From positions 13,331,850-13,395,849 of the forward strand of contig NC_052031.1 in NCBI RefSeq assembly GCF_015832195.1: a stretch of DNA of 64,000 bases, written 5' to 3'. Positions 14,332 through 25,468 of the stretch are shown one piece after another. The notes beneath the pieces were generated by a model, which was not told the origin of the DNA, did not search any database, and worked only from the letters and a program-made list of their open reading frames with translations. The position numbers and the translations under genes were made by a program. Origin of the DNA: Motacilla alba alba (taxonomy: Eukaryota > Chordata > Aves > Passeriformes > Motacillidae). How positions within the stretch are numbered: the stretch's first letter is position 1; each line of letters starts with the position of its first letter.

Positions 14332-15812
14332 CCCTACACAAAAAAACCGACAACCAAACCCACCAAGACGCCAGCCGCCATTTCGCGCAACAACAGGCAG
14401 AACCCGAGCGAGCAGCCCCAGCCAAGCGCCCTAAGGAGAGAGAGAGAAAGAAACAAGAGACACACGCACAGAAGAGTTAGACAGGAAAAAAAATACCCAT
14501 AGACTCCGCCATGATCACAAGAGGTTTAATCGCCCCCCCTCCTCCCTCAGACTTAATGCCCCATTACAGCCGCCTCCTCTGCGTCCAACCAGCTAGCAGA
14601 TCCCTTCACCTCGGCTCCCTCCTGCCGCAGCAGCAGCTGTTTAGAGCCCCAAACTCTCTGTGCCCAAGGTGTGGGGGGACGCTAGTCTATGGCGCTGCTG
14701 CTAACTGCTTCTCCAGTCACCCGAAAGTGGCGGCTCCATCGAGGCAGGGTAAGAGCTGCCAGCCCAGCTTTTATCTGGTGCCCCGAGTTTGCGCACTGAA
14801 GAAGGCTCGCTCAGCCCCTGGTGGGCGTCGAACGAAACCCCAGCCGCCGCCTCCCCTCCCTCCATCAGCCGTATCGCTGGAGGGGCTGAAGCCGGGCAGG
14901 GGAGGCAGGGCGGCGTAGGGGTACAGCGGGAGCTGGGAGGAGATATGGCGGTTAGAAAGACGGGCTGCTTGCGAATGGCCGGAGCTGTGTCTGCCCTGAA
15001 AGGCTGAGCGAGCTCCTGGCATTGGCAGCGCTCGCTGGTCTGGATGGAAGCGCGCCATTCCTACTCCCTGAGCGCCGTTCCCTAGCGGGTAGACGAGGCT
15101 CGTTCTCTGCTTGTCTCATTCCCTGCAGAACAGAAATGCCTTCAGCGAGTGCTGTCCCACTCGCTCTAAGGAAAGAAGCTTACTCCCACTTGCCTTTGAG
15201 TCCTAAACGCTTCGGGGAAGATTCTCAGCCTCGAGTGTCTTACTGAAAGTTTCAGTCAAAACCTCCTGAGCAGGTCTGCAAAAATTCCCGCTCCTTTCTC
15301 GCTCCCCTCTTCCCCGCCCCTCAGGTAGTTCTTCTGCGTGAGTGAGATCCGGCGGCTCTGCCCGGCTTTTCGCGCAGTTTAGGCCGAAAATGTGCTGTTA
15401 GAGATTCATAAAGAACACGTATGCTGACAGCATCGACGGTCGTGAGGAAGAAGCCAGAGGTTGGGGGTGTGAGAGCGGCCGAGGAGGGAGTTTTGGCGTT
15501 TATTCCTCCGAGGATGCAGCTCTGACTCAGACACCCTCGCTCCCGCCCGCGCTTGGCCCCACAACAGGCCGGGACGGAGCCCCCGCCCCTCCCGCGCGGG
15601 CTGCGCCGCCGGGGCTGCAGATCGCCCCCGACGCCAGCCCCCGCTGCCGCCGCCCCTCCTCCGCTGCCCTACTTCCCTCCTCACGGCCCCCCTGCCCAGC
15701 CCCTGCCGCAGTCTGGTGCCGCGACCGCGCCCAGACCCCGGAGCCGTTCTGCGTGTTGCAAAATGGACTCTGAGGGCTCGGCGGGCGCGGGCTGCACTCC
15801 CGGCCCGTAAGC

Positions 15813-15825
15813 AAAATGGCGGCTG
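15813..15825 (+). promoter_or_regulatory. Strong YY1-type motif
   Basis: AAAATGGCGGCTG closely matches the YY1 consensus AANATGGCGGC. It sits in the core of the island, directly 5' of the inferred KMT2E exon 1, the usual place for YY1 near a start site. Confidence 0.5.
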
Positions 15826-16235
15826 TTTGGCTTCGCCTTGGTAACCCTGCCCCTGTCAGGCGGGGTGGGTGAGCCCCGTGCAGGGGGAGGGAGGGGAGAG
15901 CGGACGCCATTTTCCCAGAGAGAGGCAGTGACATAGAGGGGAGCGTAGGAGGCTGGAGGGAGGGAGGCACGGGAGCAGCGGCGGCAGCAGCGGGGTTTGT
16001 ACACAGGTCCCAGGGCAAAGGCGCCTTTGAGCTGGTCCCTGTAGGGTTCTGCGCACTGAGCTAGGTTTGGGGGGAGGGGGGGGTCTCCTCTTTCCCTTTC
16101 TTTTACTAGAGCCTACTGAGGGCTGAGTCCTACCTAGGGTAGGGATATCCGCAGTGGGGCTGTTGCATTGTTTTGGCTGGGATAGAGAAGGGGCTCAGCT
16201 GAGGGGTCCTGCTGCCTGGCCTGTGACCATTACAG
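15826..16235 (+). other. KMT2E: Probable KMT2E non-coding exon 1 (5' end approximate)
   Basis: The inferred first exon ends at a textbook donor, ACAG/GTGAGTG, at 16236. The 5' end is not defined and is placed just after a strong YY1-like motif at 15813-15825. The stretch is GC-rich with a GCGGCGGCAGCAGCGG run near 15977. I found no ATG between 15826 and 16235, so exon 1 would be a clean leader, and the upstream ATGs all fall in exons 2 and 3. An alternative donor, CCC/GTAAGC, is at 15807. Confidence 0.5.
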
Positions 16236-18790
16236 GTGAGTGTTTGGTTATTACGAGCATATTCTGATGTGGGTGCTTTGGGGGAGGGGGGGGTGGAAAA
16301 AGAGAGTAAAATGCGACGGGAATGTCTCATTACCTTCGGTGCGAGTATAACTCCTTCCCACCCTGAAATATGTTTAATTTCTGTTTAAGTTGCCTTGAAT
16401 TTGCTTTTCCTTTTGTGGGGTTTGGTTAAAAAATGGCAGGCTGTCGCTATATCTTATGAATATGGCGGGTTACTGTAACTGGAGGAGCTGAGGAGAATTT
16501 TTTGGCAGTTACGCCAGATTTATGCATTATGCTTGGAAAATGAGCCAAAATGAGCTATTATGTGACAACATAGGCTTCCTTGGGCTGGCGGTTTTCAGAA
16601 CGGGTTTGTGCGTTATTGGGACTGCGTATTGAGTTTTACGAAGCTTGGGGAAGCCTATTCTTTTCCTCCATCCTGTATATTTTTGCTTTGTGGTACTAAA
16701 ATGGCTCGTTATAGGCCTAATCTCTTTGCCTTCCACACCCCCGCCTCCCTGCCTGCCTCCCTGCTAATATCTCCGCTTCGTGGTGTAACCTGGACAAACG
16801 GAGAGCTGTCCCCAGGAGTTTCTGTGCCAATTTAAAAGGGGATCATTCTCCCCACCCCCTTTCTTGAGGCTGTAAGTAGTTAGGCTGGTGCACCCCTTTC
16901 TTGCTTTAGTTTCTGCAGCCAGTGTTCGCGTTCCCTGGGTGGCATATCTCATTCTCTTTCCTGAAGCTGTAAGTGTTGGTGGGTTCGACCGTATTGCTGC
17001 AAACACCGGGGAAGAGAAACAAACGGTTCACTGTGTACTACTAAATAGGGGAGAGAAACATAATATAGCCTGATTATAAAGGTCCTGTATTCCCCCATAC
17101 TCGGCTATTAGGGAATGTGCGGTGTCTGAAAGCCCTGAGGTCCCTAAAATGCTACGTTCTACGTGTCGTCAAAAGCAGAAGTTCACTGCTGCATCTAGAT
17201 TTACGAATGTTTTAGTCTGTTTATTTACAGTAGCTTAAAGGAATAATAACGAAGCATTTTTGTTACTCAGGGTTCAGATCAGAGAACAGCAGGAGATATC
17301 CATGGCAGTACTTGCAATGCATGATTAATTGGTTATCATCACTATACTTTTGAAGTTACTTTTTAAAAAATGTGGAGCAAATTTATTAATTTCCCTCTTT
17401 TGTCCTTTAGAGATTCTAAAAATGGCGGCCTCAGGCTGATGTTGTGGTAATCTAATCAGCTCGGGTCCTCCACACCCCATGCAGTGCGTTTGTCTGCAGC
17501 ATATTAGTGTCTTACTATGTTAAAATGAAAAGGCTGTTCCCTTCAAATAACGTACAAAACAGCTCTTGACTTTACTGCGATTTAAAAATGCTGTGTTCCA
17601 GCTGATTAATTTTATTGGTTATGTGTGTGAAAGGCAAGTGAACGAGACCACTCTTGTCGGGGAGAAGGGGGGTGGAAAGAGGCAACACACTCAAGCAGCT
17701 CCTTCGAGGGGTGTGTATATGGTGCTGTAAGGCAATATGTATGTCGGTTTGGTAAATTGGAAAGGCTCCTGCGTTTGTGATCCGTGCTGTACAGCTGTCT
17801 GTCCTACTAGCGACACAAAATCAGTAATATATATCAACGAGAGTGGTGGATTACGATCACTAATACAGTCAGCTAAATTCTTTGTGGAAACACATTTGTG
17901 AACGTCATGTTCATCTTCCAGGAAATACCTTCACTGGACATCGGTGTAGTAATTCAATGTATTCATAGTTAGAGGATACAGAATGAATTTAAGGGAATAA
18001 TGCACACGAGATTATATCCTGTTACTTTATTTAAAGACACAAAATTTCTTCTGCTGCCATGTAATTTTGGCATTGCATTTTTTTCATCAATTTATTTCAT
18101 ATATTGCTGTATAAATTGTATATGTGATAATACACATACGAGTACAGAGGGAAGGTGCGATTCGTAATGTCTAATTTTTTTCCTAAATGAAATATGAACC
18201 ATTTAGTATCACCACTATAAATATGTTTGAGTGGGGGGAAGGGAGGTCACAAGGATTCATTATTTGGTAGTTGGTGTAGTGTACTCGGATACATACTATA
18301 GCAGCTGCAAATTGTATTTTTAAGCAACAATAATAAAAAATAAACGTTCACCTTTTTTTTTTAATGCCTGTCTTTAGTCTTGTCGTTTAAATTAATGAAA
18401 TATGAATTCCTATTCCAGTATAGCTTTAGAACCTTCTGGATTTAAGAAATCAAAAGTGAGGTATTGAAGTGGCAAAGCTGTCTTCAATATCTTGACGAAT
18501 TTTAAGTTGAATGCATTTAGAAGCTCTGATCTAGGATTTAAGGGATACTTGAAGTTGTACAGTAAGATAGACTTTTAGGGTATTGTTAATGCATGCCTTT
18601 AGTGTGTTTTGAGGCCAAAGGCTGAATTATTTCATTAATTCTCCAGTAATGCATGCTCCCTTCATCTTTATTTATATAAATACAATTTTTTTTTAAGCCC
18701 TGTCTTATTCTCTCTATTTACAAGTACATGAAAAAGACAATATACGGGCCTTTATGGAAACCTTTTGCCTTTTTCTTGCCTTGCCTTCAG
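16236..18790 (+). other. KMT2E: Intron 1 of KMT2E
   Basis: This stretch has no coding signal. Its 5' part is a continuation of the GC-rich promoter with G runs at 16280-16293 and two more YY1-like motifs (16459-16470 and 17417-17432). The rest becomes AT-rich with T runs near 18180 and 18352-18362. No recognisable mobile element was seen. Confidence 0.5.
17417..17432 (+). promoter_or_regulatory. YY1-type motif in intron 1
   Basis: TAAAAATGGCGGCCTC matches the YY1 consensus and follows a pyrimidine tract ending in TTTAG. Binding is inferred from the motif alone. Confidence 0.4.
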
Positions 18791-18916
18791 TTGAAAGCTG
18801 CTGTTCATGATGCTATACAGTCTGCAGCTCTTCATGGCTTCTGTCATATTCTCAAGCAGACATCTGATTGGCAATTAGAGGAAAATAACCTTGCACGCTT
18901 TACAAAAAGTGTTTGG
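18791..18916 (+). other. KMT2E: Probable KMT2E non-coding exon 2
   Basis: A pyrimidine-rich acceptor (CTTGCCTTCAG, ending 18790) and a donor (TTTGG/GTGAGGG at 18917) frame a 126-base segment that is more GC-balanced and complex than the surrounding intron. One frame is open through its whole length. It contains a uORF with tandem ATGs at 18807 and 18810 that ends at TAG 18876-18878 (23 codons). Human KMT2E also has its ATG in exon 3, after two leader exons, which fits. A second donor at 18923 (GTAATG) is possible. Exon status is inferred and needs transcript support. Confidence 0.5.
18807..18878 (+). promoter_or_regulatory. uORF in candidate exon 2, 23 codons
   Basis: Tandem ATGs at 18807 and 18810 open a frame beginning MMLYSLQLFMAS that ends at TAG 18876-18878, entirely inside candidate exon 2. 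It counts as a uORF only if that exon is part of the KMT2E transcript. Confidence 0.4.
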
Positions 18917-21174
18917 GTGAGGGTAATGCAATAACCCAAAAAATACTAATTTTCAAATTTTACGGTTTATTTTATGCACTAAGAACCTCTTGGGAATTTA
19001 GAGATCTTCCAGTGTTTTCCTGTATGAGTTTTAATGACTCAGTTTGCCTTTGTGACTCAGTTTCTCCATTTGTATAAACAGATCTGTGATTTAAGGAGAT
19101 GAGACTACAAAACAAATTCTACCTTTATTTTTTAACTCCATTGATGTTTTTATTAATATATTCATAAAGAATGAAATACCCCCCCACTCCCAAAATTAAT
19201 ACACGCTTCTTGAAAGAGGCAGGGTCTGAAATCTAAATTCCGTCTTTTTTAAGACATGTTTCTGTTCCACAAACATTGTGTCACAAATGCAATAATACGG
19301 ATTGGAGTTATGAATCCATTTATGTATCTTAAAGTTTTTCATATCTGAAGGAGAAATTTGCTTAATTGTCACTCAGCCTTTTGGGTGAGTGTTTTTGCTG
19401 TCTGGAAAATTCCAGAGGGGAAATAATACTGACTCTTTAGACTAAATCTAGGGAAAGCTAGGGAAAGTTTCTCTTAGGACTAAGTAACCTCTTCAGGCTG
19501 CTTTGGGGTAATGCAACTCCTGATTTCTCTTGGACAGTTTCAGCATACACAACTATTGAAGTTCTGTTGGAAAGCAGCAGAAATACAGAAATCAGTGTCA
19601 CACTGAAGGCTGAGGTGTTTCGCCAGTTCAGTTCTTGGTTTGACTAAGGACAGTCTTATTTTGCATGCATGCTAATACTAATTTTAGTAAGGACTATTTG
19701 TGGGACTGAGTTAAGGAGTGGTGTATGTAATTGTAGAATCATGGTATTGTTCTAACTAGATTAATGTAAATGAAGGTTTAATGAAAGTATTTTGCTGTTG
19801 TCATGTGACATTCAAACAAAATTTAGCGGGAGGGGTATAGATGGGTGAAGACATAAAATAGAACCCAATTCTGACTTCTGCAGAGATCCTAAAGAATTGC
19901 ATTTATGTTATTTGCCTCATGACTTCCATACAGATGAGCATTTGTGAATCTCTCAAAATCAGATTTTGTTGGACAGTGTTTTTTCAACAGGTACACTGTT
20001 TAAGTGTTTCCATTGTGCAAATGATTCTGATTTATTGCTGAGAGTGACACTTTAAGCATCTCTGGGGGGAAAAAATTTCCACAGATGAGAAACATGGATT
20101 AGGGAAAAAAATCCTCAACTCTATGCTTCCAAATTGTGGATTATTTAAAATATTAATTGTGGTGGTCTTTTGAATGGTGCTAAGTGGGCATTTCTGTCTA
20201 CTTCAGTGTTCACATTTCCTTAGTAACAGGAGAGTTGTACCCACAAGACCTAATCTCTTTGAGGATCCAAAATTCTCCTCATGACCTTCACATTACAGAA
20301 AAAACCTGCTGTAGTCATGTTCAAAGAAAAACTGCTGTTAACCTTTAAGGCATAACAAACAAGTACTTAAAAGAAACCTTTTTAAGGTTTCATATACTTG
20401 CTAGGAGATACTGCGATTATACGATTATATTTATTTCCTTTTGCAAATCTTAATGTATTAATGAAACAGGCAAGATTCAGGCTTTGTTGGTTGTTAGAAA
20501 ATTTTAATAAGGTTATCTGTAAACCTTTGAAGGTTTAGTTTTATTGCACAGAGTATATTTTTTTAACATGACTGACCTAAGTGGTTTTGTATCTTATTTT
20601 TCTGAATTAAAATATGGGTAAGAACTGTAGTAAATCAGTGTCCATTCAAGTTACGTGTTTCAAAAGTGAATGTGAAGAATATATTATAGTAGCACGCAGA
20701 TTGCATCCTGTGCAAGTAGAGTGTTTGTTACTTTTGCATATTGTATTACCAGAGTGCTACCTCTTGTTTCATGTGATAGTTCATACACTGCTTAGATGGA
20801 GATCCAGTGCTGTAAAACCTAAGTGAGACTTTGAAGGGACCAGCAATTTTGCAGATCAGGCACTTCCAAAATAGTATTGTTCCTAGTTTGAGAGTTTAAA
20901 ATTAGTACTTGGATACCTTGGATACTAAAATTTCATATTGCAGGCTCAGGTTAAGGAGAGATTTTTTTATTTTATTCTCATTTGTAGTTGTGTTTTTTGT
21001 ATTTTATGCCATAATCTAGGTAATCATTCACTTTTATATCTTCATCACAAAAGTAAATTGCCTTCAAGTTCAAAGAGAAGATGATAAGACTAAATTTTAA
21101 TGACATTATTGTACTTTATATTGCAACTTAAGAAGGAAGCCATATAATCTGTTGTTGGCTCCCTTATCATGTAA

Positions 21175-22275
21175 TGGTGTGGAGTTGGAAGGGACCTTCA
21201 AAACCACTTTGTTCCAGTGCCTGTGCCATGGGCAGGGACACCTTACACTAGACCAGGGTGCTCAAAGCCTCATCAAAGTCTGGCCTTGAACTTCCAGGAA
21301 TGGGACATGCGCCACTTCCCTGCACATTGTGTTTCCAGTGCCTCAGCACCCTCACTTTGAAGGATTTCTTCCTACCATCTAATCTAAATCTCTCTTTTTT
21401 CAGTTTAAAACTGTTCCCCCTTGTCCTATTACTATCTACTCATGTAAAAAGTCACTCTCCCTCTTTTTTATAAGCCCCTTCTAGGTACTGAAAGGCTAGG
21501 TACTTCATTGAGGCATTTGGAGCCTTCTCTTCTCCAGGCTGAATAACCCCTGTTCTCTCAGCCTTTGTAGGAGAGGTGCTTAGGCCTCTGGATTATCCCT
21601 GTGAGCTCCTCTGGATCTGCTCTAACAGGTCCACTTCTTTCTTGTGTTGCAGAGCCCAGAGCTTGACTAAGAACTGCAGGTGGGATTTCTTGAGAGCGGA
21701 GTAGAGGGGCAGAATCACCTCCCTTGACCTGCTGCCCACACTGCTTTTGATGCAGCCCAGGGCATGGTTGACTTTCTGAGCTGAGAGTGCACACTGCTGA
21801 GTTGTGTCGTGCTGCTCATAAACCAGCACCTGCAAGCCTCTGTCCTCCTCAGGGCTCTTTCTCCACCCGTTCTCTGGCCAGCCTGTGCTTCCTGGACACG
21901 GGTGCAGCGCCTTGCACTTGGCTGCATTGAACTTTGAGGTTCACACAGGCCCACCTCTCAAGCCCGTCAGGGTCCCTCTGGATGATGTCCCTTCCCTCCA
22001 GCGTGTTGGCCACACCACAGAGCTTCATGTCATTGACAGACTTGCTGAGAATGTGTTTAATCCGTGTCGCCAGCAAAGGTTTTAAACAGCCGTGGTCCCA
22101 ATACCAGTTTGCGAGGAATGCCACTCATCACTTGTCTCCACTTTGACATCCAGCTTGACAGCTTGCAACTTGTACAAGTGCGACCATGCGGCCATTCCTT
22201 ATTCACCAAATGGTCCATCCATCACAGTCGTGTGTCTCTCCATTTTAGAGTTAAAGATGTTGTGCAGAACAGTTA
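21175..22275 (-). mobile_element. CR1 LINE fragment with remnant reverse-transcriptase C-terminus
   Basis: This is the longest CR1 copy here, about 1.1 kb, in reverse orientation in intron 2. It starts near GGAGTTGGAAGGGACCTTCA (3' end) and runs back into sequence whose minus-strand translation resembles the CR1 reverse-transcriptase C-terminus, for example QQCALSAQKVNHALGCI and EVILPLYSAL at about 21670-21800. A more N-terminal piece resembling KL-GVA-T-EG--IQRD--GLERWA is at about 21930-22035. The frame is broken in several places, so it is inactive. Confidence 0.9.
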
Positions 22276-25200
22276 TTTATCAGTCGCAGAAACTGATAAA
22301 ACTAATAACCTATATTTGCCACTCAGGAATTTAAACTTCTATGTAGAATGGTAGATTCGGCTCTTTTACTTTGAGGAGTTCTGAATATTTAAATTTGTTT
22401 GGTGTTCATTAGTTTTTAACTCTTTTAAGTTGATTGGACTGAAGATACTTTTTGACATTGGTGATGCTCTTAGCTTCTCTAGAGTAGACAGAGGGACCTA
22501 ATTATTAATTAGAATGGTTATAATGGGCCTAAGTTGAAAACTGTATCACAAAATAGATGATAGTCAAGTCTAGATGGTTAATCCTGTTTTAACTATTGGT
22601 TTAACGAAAATTTTCCAGTAAGGAGTGGGTTTAGTCTGTTCTGCTTAAACTGAAGACTTGAGAATTACAGCAACTTACATATAACTTTTAAGGAAGGTAC
22701 AGAGCGATTACATGTCTCTTTTGGTTTCCAAGCCTATCATTCTAGAACTGTGAAAGAAACATGAATACTTTATATAGAATTCATAAACAATACAGTAGTT
22801 ATTTTACTGGTGATAAGGGTAAGGTTCCTCCCTCAAATGCCTTACCAAGTAATTCCACTGATTTTTTTTTTCTTTTGCTTAGGATAGGAACGTTTGATGC
22901 GAATCTTTAATATCTTGAATATTATGAAGGATTTTTATGAATGACTGTGTTGTGGGGTTCTTTTAAATGCTTGTTCTCTGTCTTACTTTCCAGTGATATC
23001 TTTTGTGCTGAAAGACAAAAGCCAACACTGCTTTTTGTTCCCTTCTGTGTGGCAGTAGTAGTGAAAATTAAAGCTGTTTATTGAGCTTCCATCACTGGGC
23101 AGAATTTCTTTGTGCTTATTTAAAAATCAGGTATTTTATGTCTCTTTTACTATAATTGAAAAATGTACTGAAGCCTCCATTGAAAACACAAAGCTATAGA
23201 GTTAAAATGCATGGAATGGAAACTTCTTAACTCAAATAATACAGTTTTGCGAAATAATTGCAGTTGAAAAGAAATTCAGTTTTGTTTTCCTGACAGTCAG
23301 AAGGGTCTTTGGATCGTACACTTCTGTATTTTTTTGTGTGTCCTTGAACATGAAATAGTCCCTCCATCTGTTCCCTCATTTTTTCTTGCCAGTATCCTCC
23401 CCAAGTTTTTGTAAAGAACATTGAAATACTGCCAAATTGTTATGAAAAGATATAGTCCAGGTTGAACTGTAGTTAATGGAGTTCTTCTAACTGCCAGAAA
23501 GAATTAAAAGTTTGTGTTTGAAAGAGTGTGACTTTGTGACTTACTTGTGTTTAGATTCGTAGGCATAGGTGTAGCAGTTAGCTGATTGTCTACAGATTGC
23601 TTCCATGAGTAAAACCAGAAGCACTGTTGAGCTATTTAGGTAAATCAAATGTTGTGGATAAAAAAGAGGAGCTAGTTTTTGAAGTCTACATGAGTGAAAA
23701 CATATCAAAACAAAAATTCACTTCGTTGAAGTCAGACTTGAAATAAATAAAAAGAATTTACTTCTTCTGTAGTAGGTAGCTAATAATTACAGTAGACTCC
23801 CAGATCTTATTGAGCAGCATAGAAAAAATTAATTAGCTTATTTGGGATCATGAAGGCTGCAAAGTATTTATAGTGTTGAAGGCAATGCCAGTATTTATTT
23901 TTAGCCACGTATCTTTTCACCCCAAAATCTGTACTTGTTGGGAGGAATATTGGTGACTGAATTGCCATGAGGTATACTGTTATATTTAATAAAAAATAAA
24001 TAGACTTAGCCCATACAGTTCTAGACTTGAATTTGAATATTCTTACAGAATGTGGACTATATATACTTGCAGAAAGCCTTTATTTTTTAGGATGTTTGTC
24101 AAGAATAATAGTGTAAGGTAACAGATGAAATGTTTTCATTGAGAGTAATTGCTAAGTCACATACAGGCAGTTTGTCTAAGTTTAATCAACAGCTTTTCAT
24201 CATTTTGTGCTAGATGGACAAATATTCATTTGCAGTAAAATAGCTGATGCAAAAAATGACATAAAGCCAAGATATTTTTACTGGAAAACTGCTTTACTAG
24301 TGTTCCTAGCCTTTGAATTTTTCTTTAAAGGCATTTTACATTTTTCAGTGATAGACTATAACAAGGTACTGTTAGGTAGCTAATATATACTACTCCAGGC
24401 AATATGCAATATTGCTATGAAAAAATAATTTTACACCTCTTCATGTGCTGTACTTGTTTTGTGTTTTACAGTTCCTTGGCTCTCCAGCTCAAATAATTGA
24501 TGGTTTTTGAATGGCTAGGACTTTTTTTGTGTAATTTTTTTTCAGAAGCATAGCAAGTGTTTAGTAAACTTACTGATATCAAGCAGTTGGCAGTTAATTT
24601 TCAATCCTGGGTGTTGAGTTCTGCAGATAGAAAACCTAAAACCTGTAAGTGTGGTGTGTGTTAGTATATCTCTGTTTACTGTTTCTTTGATTGATTCCTT
24701 TTCAATAAACTAATCCTTATTCTTTCTGTAACTGCTTTTGCCTTTATTTCCCTTCTACCACTCATTCTTTTTCTCTTCCTAGTCCCATATTTTGTCTAAC
24801 TTCCACTGAGAGAAGAAAAGGAGTGAAGAGAGAGAAGAGGTAAGGTCAAGCCTTCATGTCTAAGGGACTAGCATAAATATTTGAGGAAGAGACCTTGCTT
24901 TCACTCCCAGGAATAAGCAAGAGCAGCACTGTTGGACCAGATAGTGAAGGAAAATATCTTATGTCCGGTGGAAAGCAGCTTTGCTGTGTAGCAGAGGCTT
25001 GGCTAAACTGGCAGAGACTGACTTTGTACTCAGAAGCGTGGCTTGCTTTGTGCAAACTAGAGTCTGTGTAGTGCATGTTATGACCTGTGTACTGATGAAA
25101 ACCTTGTTACACGATGGAAACTCAAGGTTTTTATGCATAAATCTTGGATACCATGAAGGAGGCAGGGGTTTTTATTTCCCTGTTTTAAATATTAAAGTCT

Positions 25201-25277
25201 GACCAATTCCTAAAGTTTGGCTGTCATTCCAAACATGACTGTGGTCTTTGTTAAATGTAAAATCCTGAGTTTGTCTC

Positions 25278-25468
25278 AGGGTGTTCATAAGCTGAAACAG
25301 GTTGCCCAGAGAAGTTGTGGATGTCCCATCATTGGAAGTGTTGAAGCCCAGGTTGGATGGGGACCCTGAGCAACCTGGTAGCAGAGGTGTCCCTGCCTTA
25401 TGGCAGGGATGTTGGAACTGGATGATCTTTCAGGTCACTTCAAACCCAAGCCTTTCTGTGATTCTGTG
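25278..25468 (+). mobile_element. CR1 LINE fragment, 3' end
   Basis: Forward-orientation CR1: AAACAGGTTGCCCAGAGAAG, GTTGAAGCCCAGGTTGGATG, GGCAGGGATGTTGGAACTGG, ending in the tail TTTCTGTGATTCTGTG. It is 5'-truncated and lies in intron 2. Confidence 0.95.

Larger units (their letters stand above)
13440..16300. promoter_or_regulatory. CpG island, probable bidirectional KMT2E promoter
   Basis: This is a GC-rich, CpG-rich block of nearly 3 kb in otherwise AT-rich DNA. It holds two CCAAT boxes in opposite orientation (14161-14165 and 14200-14204), many ATGGCGG/CCGCCAT motifs resembling YY1 sites, a TCACATGA E-box at 13832-13839, and long G runs at 16069-16083 and 16280-16293. I saw no convincing TATA box. 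It sits directly upstream of the inferred KMT2E exon 1 donor at 16236. The base skew of the flanks appears to change here, so transcription may leave in both directions. Exact start sites cannot be read from the sequence. Confidence 0.85.

Noticed and set aside
15527..16018. 163-codon minus-strand open frame over the KMT2E promoter
   Set aside because: Same cause: biased composition, overlapping frames on both strands, no recognisable protein.
21593..22124. Several overlapping minus-strand frames that look protein-like
   Set aside because: They are a broken CR1 reverse-transcriptase remnant, not a host gene.
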